The notes under the pieces are model-generated. The model saw only the letters and a list, made by a program, of their open reading frames with translations. It searched no databases and was not told where the DNA came from. From the NCBI GenBank assembly GCA_018056045.1, contig JAGPGI010000133.1, positions 1 through 7,295 of the forward strand: DNA of 7,295 bases, written 5' to 3'. A program made the position numbers and the translations under genes. The DNA is from Paracoccus sp. (in: a-proteobacteria) (GTDB taxonomy: Bacteria > Pseudomonadota > Alphaproteobacteria > Rhodobacterales > Rhodobacteraceae). Position 1 is the first letter of the stretch, and each line of letters begins with the position of its first letter. Shown piece after piece: positions 4,742-7,295 of this stretch.

Positions 4742-6340
4742 ATGACCGAACCGCGCGTCAATCCGAATTGTCGTCTTGAAGACCAAGGGATCACGGGTTT
4801 CGGCAATGCCTATTATAACCTGCTTGAGCCGGCCCTGATCGAGGCGGCCATCCAGCGCGGCGAAGGTCGTCTGGGTCTGGGCGGCGCCTTTCTGGTCTCG
4901 ACCGGCGCCCATACCGGCCGCTCGCCCAAGGACAAGCATGTCGTCCGCACCCCCTCGGTCGAAAACACGATCTGGTGGGAAAACAACCGCGAGATGACCC
5001 CCGAGGCCTTTGACCGCCTGCATGCCGACATGCTCGCGCACATGAAGGGCAAGGATTACTTCGTGCAGGACCTGTTCGGCGGCGCTGATCCGGCGCTGCG
5101 TCTGGACGTGCGCGTGGTGACCGAACTGGCCTGGCATGGCCTGTTCATCCGCCACCTGCTGCGCCGCCCCGCTGCGACCGAACTGGCCGGCTTTGTCCCC
5201 GAATTCACCATCATCAACTGCCCCAGCTTCAAGGCCGATCCCGCGCGCCATGGCTGCCGCAGCGAGACGGTGATCGCGCTGAACTTCGACAAGAAGCTGA
5301 TCCTGATCGGCAATACCGCCTATGCCGGCGAGAACAAGAAGTCGGTCTTCACGCTGCTGAACTACCTGCTGCCGGAAAAAGGCGTGATGCCGATGCATTG
5401 CTCGGCCAACCACGCCATCGGCAACCCGGCGGATTCGGCGATCTTCTTTGGCCTGTCGGGCACCGGCAAGACGACGCTCTCGGCCGATCCCTCACGCACG
5501 CTGATCGGCGATGACGAGCATGGCTGGTCGAATAACGGCATCTTCAACTTTGAAGGCGGCTGCTACGCCAAGACCATCAACCTCTCGGCTGAGGCCGAGC
5601 CGGAAATCTATGCGACCTGCTCGAAATTCGGCACCGTCATCGAGAACATGGTCTATGACCCCGACACGCTGGTGCTGGATTTCGAAGACAACTCGATCAC
5701 CGACAACATGCGTTGCGCCTATCCGCTGGACTTCATCTCGAACGCCTCGGACAGCTCGCTGGGCGGCCAGCCGAAAAACGTCATCATGCTGACCTGCGAC
5801 GCCTATGGCGTGCTGCCGCCGATCGCGCGGTTGACGCCAGCGCAGGCCATGTATCACTTCCTGTCGGGCTTCACCTCGAAGACGCCGGGGACCGAGATCG
5901 GCGTGACCGAGCCGCAGCCGACCTTCTCGACCTGCTTTGGCGCGCCCTTCATGCCGCGCCGCCCCGAGGTCTATGGCAAGCTGTTGCAGGACAAGATCGC
6001 CCAGACGGGCGCGACCTGCTGGCTGGTCAATACCGGCTGGACCGGCGGCGCCTTTGGCACCGGCAAGCGCATGCCGATCCGCGCCACCCGTGCGCTGCTG
6101 ACGGCGGCGCTGGACGGTTCGCTGAACGACGCCACCTTCCGCAAGGATCCGAATTTCGGCTTCGAGGTCCCGGTCTCGGTTCCCGGAGTCGAGGACAAGC
6201 TGCTGGATCCGCGCGAGACCTGGGCTGACGCCAGCGCCTATGACTCGCAGGCCAAGAAGCTCGTGGGCATGTTCAGCGACAACTTCGCCCAATATGCCGA
6301 CAAGATCGACGACGACGTGCGCGCGGCCGCCATCGGCTGA
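4742..6340 (+). CDS. pckA: Phosphoenolpyruvate carboxykinase (ATP)
   Basis: A complete 532-residue ATP-dependent PEP carboxykinase (family about 530-540). It converts oxaloacetate and ATP to PEP, CO2 and ADP in the cytoplasm, the committing step of gluconeogenesis from TCA-cycle substrates. Motifs: phosphate/substrate segment [13 protein letters not shown] (54-66, Arg60); [10 protein letters not shown] (191-200) with the metal-site lysine region; MHCSAN (218-223) with metal-binding His219; Walker [12 protein letters not shown] (237-247); metal-binding IGDDEHGW (255-262); NMRCAYPL (322-329, Arg324); and the adenine/ATP region around [13 protein letters not shown] (441-453). All key residues expected for activity are present. 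ATG 4742 follows AGGAG at 4727-4731. It is divergent from the hprK PTS operon, and its product PEP is the phosphate donor for that relay. A UUCG hairpin terminator follows, so it is monocistronic. Confidence 0.98.
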   Translation: MTEPRVNPNCRLEDQGITGFGNAYYNLLEPALIEAAIQRGEGRLGLGGAFLVSTGAHTGRSPKDKHVVRTPSVENTIWWENNREMTPEAFDRLHADMLAHMKGKDYFVQDLFGGADPALRLDVRVVTELAWHGLFIRHLLRRPAATELAGFVPEFTIINCPSFKADPARHGCRSETVIALNFDKKLILIGNTAYAGENKKSVFTLLNYLLPEKGVMPMHCSANHAIGNPADSAIFFGLSGTGKTTLSADPSRTLIGDDEHGWSNNGIFNFEGGCYAKTINLSAEAEPEIYATCSKFGTVIENMVYDPDTLVLDFEDNSITDNMRCAYPLDFISNASDSSLGGQPKNVIMLTCDAYGVLPPIARLTPAQAMYHFLSGFTSKTPGTEIGVTEPQPTFSTCFGAPFMPRRPEVYGKLLQDKIAQTGATCWLVNTGWTGGAFGTGKRMPIRATRALLTAALDGSLNDATFRKDPNFGFEVPVSVPGVEDKLLDPRETWADASAYDSQAKKLVGMFSDNFAQYADKIDDDVRAAAIG

Positions 6341-6369
6341 GCGCAACCCAAAATCCACTGGGGGGTGGG

Positions 6370-6400
6370 AAAGGGGCGGCTTCGGTCGTCCCTTTTTCTT
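6370..6400 (+). terminator. Rho-independent terminator of pckA with TTCG tetraloop
   Basis: Arms AAGGGGCGGC (6371-6380) and GTCGTCCCTT (6385-6394) pair over 10 bp with two G-U wobbles around a C(TTCG)G tetraloop, a very stable loop in RNA. One more A-T pair flanks it, and the T-rich TTTTTCTTT begins at the end of the stem. It lies about 30 bp after the pckA stop and separates pckA from the downstream exporter gene. Confidence 0.9.
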
Positions 6401-6462
6401 TGGCCATCGCTCGCGCCGCATCTGCACCCTGCTGGCCGGTTTTGCCCTGCGACGGCACCCCC

Positions 6463-6479
6463 GCGCAATCATCTTGCGC
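6463..6479. repeat. Short inverted repeat upstream of the exporter gene
   Basis: Perfect 6-bp arms GCGCAA (6463-6468) and TTGCGC (6474-6479) flank TCATC, about 48 bp before the exporter start. Its left part GCGCAATCAT is the exact reverse complement of the bases around the first direct repeat before pckA (4612-4621). It could be an operator or a chance hairpin; there is no T-run after it, so it is not a terminator. The right arm TTGCGC could also be a poor -35, with GATTAC/ATTACT about 16-17 bp further as a poor -10. Confidence 0.3.
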
Positions 6480-6526
6480 CACCCTCAGAGCCGTGGATTA
6501 CTCGGACCTCCAACTGGAGGGACACA

Positions 6527-7165
6527 ATGGCTTTTGAACAATGGTTTGCCTTCGCAATCGCTTCCGCCGTCCTGCTTGCAATTCCCGGCCCGACGATCCT
6601 GCTGGTGATCTCTTACGCGCTCGGCAATGGCAGGAAAGCGGCGAGCGCGACTGTCGGTGGCGTCGCGCTGGGTGATTTTACCGCCATGACAGCGTCCATG
6701 CTTGGCCTCGGGGCGCTGCTCGCCACCTCGGCCACCCTGTTCACTGCGCTGAAATGGATCGGCGCCGCCTATCTGATCTATCTCGGCCTCAAGCTCTGGC
6801 GCGCGCCGGTATCGGCATCCGGAACCGGCGCCGGCGCCGATGCCCTGCCGAAGGAACGCCCGCTGCGCATTTTCCTGCACACCTATGTCGTCACGGCGCT
6901 GAACCCCAAGAGCATCATCTTTTTCGTCGCCTTCCTGCCCCAGTTCCTGAATGCCACGCAGCCGATGCTGCCGCAGATGATCGTCTTCGAGACGACATTC
7001 CTCGTGCTGGCGGTCCTGAACGCGGGATTCTATGCGCTGATGGCCTCGATGGCGCGCAAGTCGATCCGCAAACCCGCGGTGCAGCGGACAGTCAACCGTG
7101 TCGGCGGATCGCTGATGATCGGCGCGGGCGCGCTGGCCGCAGGCTGGAAACGCGCGGCCGGCTGA
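6527..7165 (+). CDS. LysE/RhtB family amino-acid exporter
   Basis: A 212-residue inner-membrane protein of the LysE/RhtB translocator family, whose members export amino acids such as lysine, homoserine, threonine or leucine; the substrate cannot be told from sequence. About six hydrophobic stretches are visible (roughly 6-32, 40-66, 70-91, 115-140, 148-175, 191-207). Family hallmarks are the AIPGPTILLVISYALGNGRK block (18-37, with PGP in helix 1) and TALNPKSIIFFVAFLPQF (123-140). A hydrophilic Gly/Ala-rich loop with PKERP (94-114) separates the two halves. ATG 6527 is chosen because GGAGG (6516-6520) lies 6 nt upstream and the first helix starts at once; the frame is open back to 6365, but that part lacks family character and overlaps the pckA terminator. 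It is transcribed apart from pckA. No LysG-type regulator is next to it. Confidence 0.92.
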   Translation: MAFEQWFAFAIASAVLLAIPGPTILLVISYALGNGRKAASATVGGVALGDFTAMTASMLGLGALLATSATLFTALKWIGAAYLIYLGLKLWRAPVSASGTGAGADALPKERPLRIFLHTYVVTALNPKSIIFFVAFLPQFLNATQPMLPQMIVFETTFLVLAVLNAGFYALMASMARKSIRKPAVQRTVNRVGGSLMIGAGALAAGWKRAAG

Positions 7166-7272
7166 ATGCCGGCATGGTCTGCGGAGATGGGTTTTTCCTT
7201 TTGCGCGGTGGACATTGGCCCGCTCGGCCGCAACAATCATCCGGCAGTGTAAACAGGAGGAGAAACAACCAC

Positions 7273-7295
7273 ATGTTGCGTGCATTATCCCGACC
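7273..7295 (+). CDS. Start of an unidentified gene, cut by the window edge
   Basis: A very strong ribosome-binding site AGGAGGAG (7255-7262) lies 10 nt before an ATG at 7273, which opens a frame MLRALSR to the end of the window. Only seven full codons are visible, so no product can be named. The Met-Leu-Arg start could be the head of a signal peptide or any other N-terminus. The 107 bp separating it from the exporter show no good terminator, so co-transcription is possible. Confidence 0.55.

Noticed and set aside
4733..5413. 226-residue minus-strand open frame over the pckA start
   Set aside because: Antisense shadow of pckA; it would also occupy the pckA ribosome-binding site, and no start signal is evident.
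5492..6472. 326-residue minus-strand open frame within pckA
   Set aside because: It is antisense to the intact pckA coding sequence and crosses the pckA terminator; composition is Arg/Ala/Gly-rich with no recognisable domain.
7157..7196. GCCGGC hairpin spanning the exporter stop codon followed by a T-rich stretch, as a possible terminator
   Set aside because: The stem is only 6 bp and ends 17 bp before the T run (7192-7196), so it does not form an intrinsic terminator.
6485..7285. 266-residue minus-strand open frame opposite the exporter
   Set aside because: Antisense shadow of the LysE-type gene, which has a clear Shine-Dalgarno site and family motifs; the antisense translation is charged low-complexity sequence.
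1..7295. Search for mobile elements, CRISPR arrays, tRNA or rRNA genes, toxin-antitoxin or defence cassettes
   Set aside because: No transposase, integrase, regularly spaced repeats, tRNA-like folds or small toxin gene pairs were recognised; the genes are ordinary metabolic and regulatory ones of uniform composition.

Overview
The window looks like an ordinary chromosomal segment of a high-GC alphaproteobacterium of the Rhodobacterales, most likely Paracoccus or a close relative. This rests on the strong G/C preference at third codon positions, the class II (plant/proteobacterial) glutamate-cysteine ligase, the short one-domain HPr kinase, the hprK-rapZ-EIIA-HPr cluster and a DUF2852 protein. 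The genus is inferred from protein character; no database search was possible.

Left part (1-1745): the 3' end of a glutamate-cysteine ligase gene (glutathione synthesis) runs rightward into a strong hairpin terminator. Converging on it is a small DUF2852 membrane protein gene, with a well-formed 25-bp interrupted palindrome over its probable promoter. Upstream on the same strand is a zinc-binding GFA-family protein gene, which appears to have its own promoter.

Centre (1746-4501, minus strand): a tightly packed five-gene unit read leftward: hprK, rapZ, a mannose-type PTS EIIA, ptsH (HPr) and a TetR-family regulator. Genes overlap by 4 nt or lie within about 10 nt, so they are probably co-transcribed and translationally coupled. 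HPr keeps both the EI/EIIA-linked histidine and the serine phosphorylated by HprK. No sugar permease is present. Such sets are known in alphaproteobacteria as regulatory PTS modules that sense carbon/energy state rather than transport sugar.

Right part (4502-7295): divergent from hprK lies pckA (ATP-type PEP carboxykinase, gluconeogenesis), ending in a UUCG-loop terminator. The roughly 240-bp divergent spacer holds two exact 11-bp direct repeats 19 bp apart, a candidate shared operator. The chvI/chvG two-component genes, commonly found near pckA and hprK in related bacteria, are not between them here. After pckA come a LysE/RhtB-type amino-acid exporter and the first codons of another gene cut by the window edge.

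Functionally, the core is a carbon-state module: PckA makes PEP, the donor for PTS phosphorylation, while the adjacent divergent operon encodes the PTS relay and its kinase. I found no mobile elements, CRISPR arrays, tRNA/rRNA genes or obvious novel defence system. The observations most worth following are regulatory: the tandem repeats in the pckA/hprK spacer, the palindrome before the DUF2852 gene, and the TetR gene at the end of the PTS operon.
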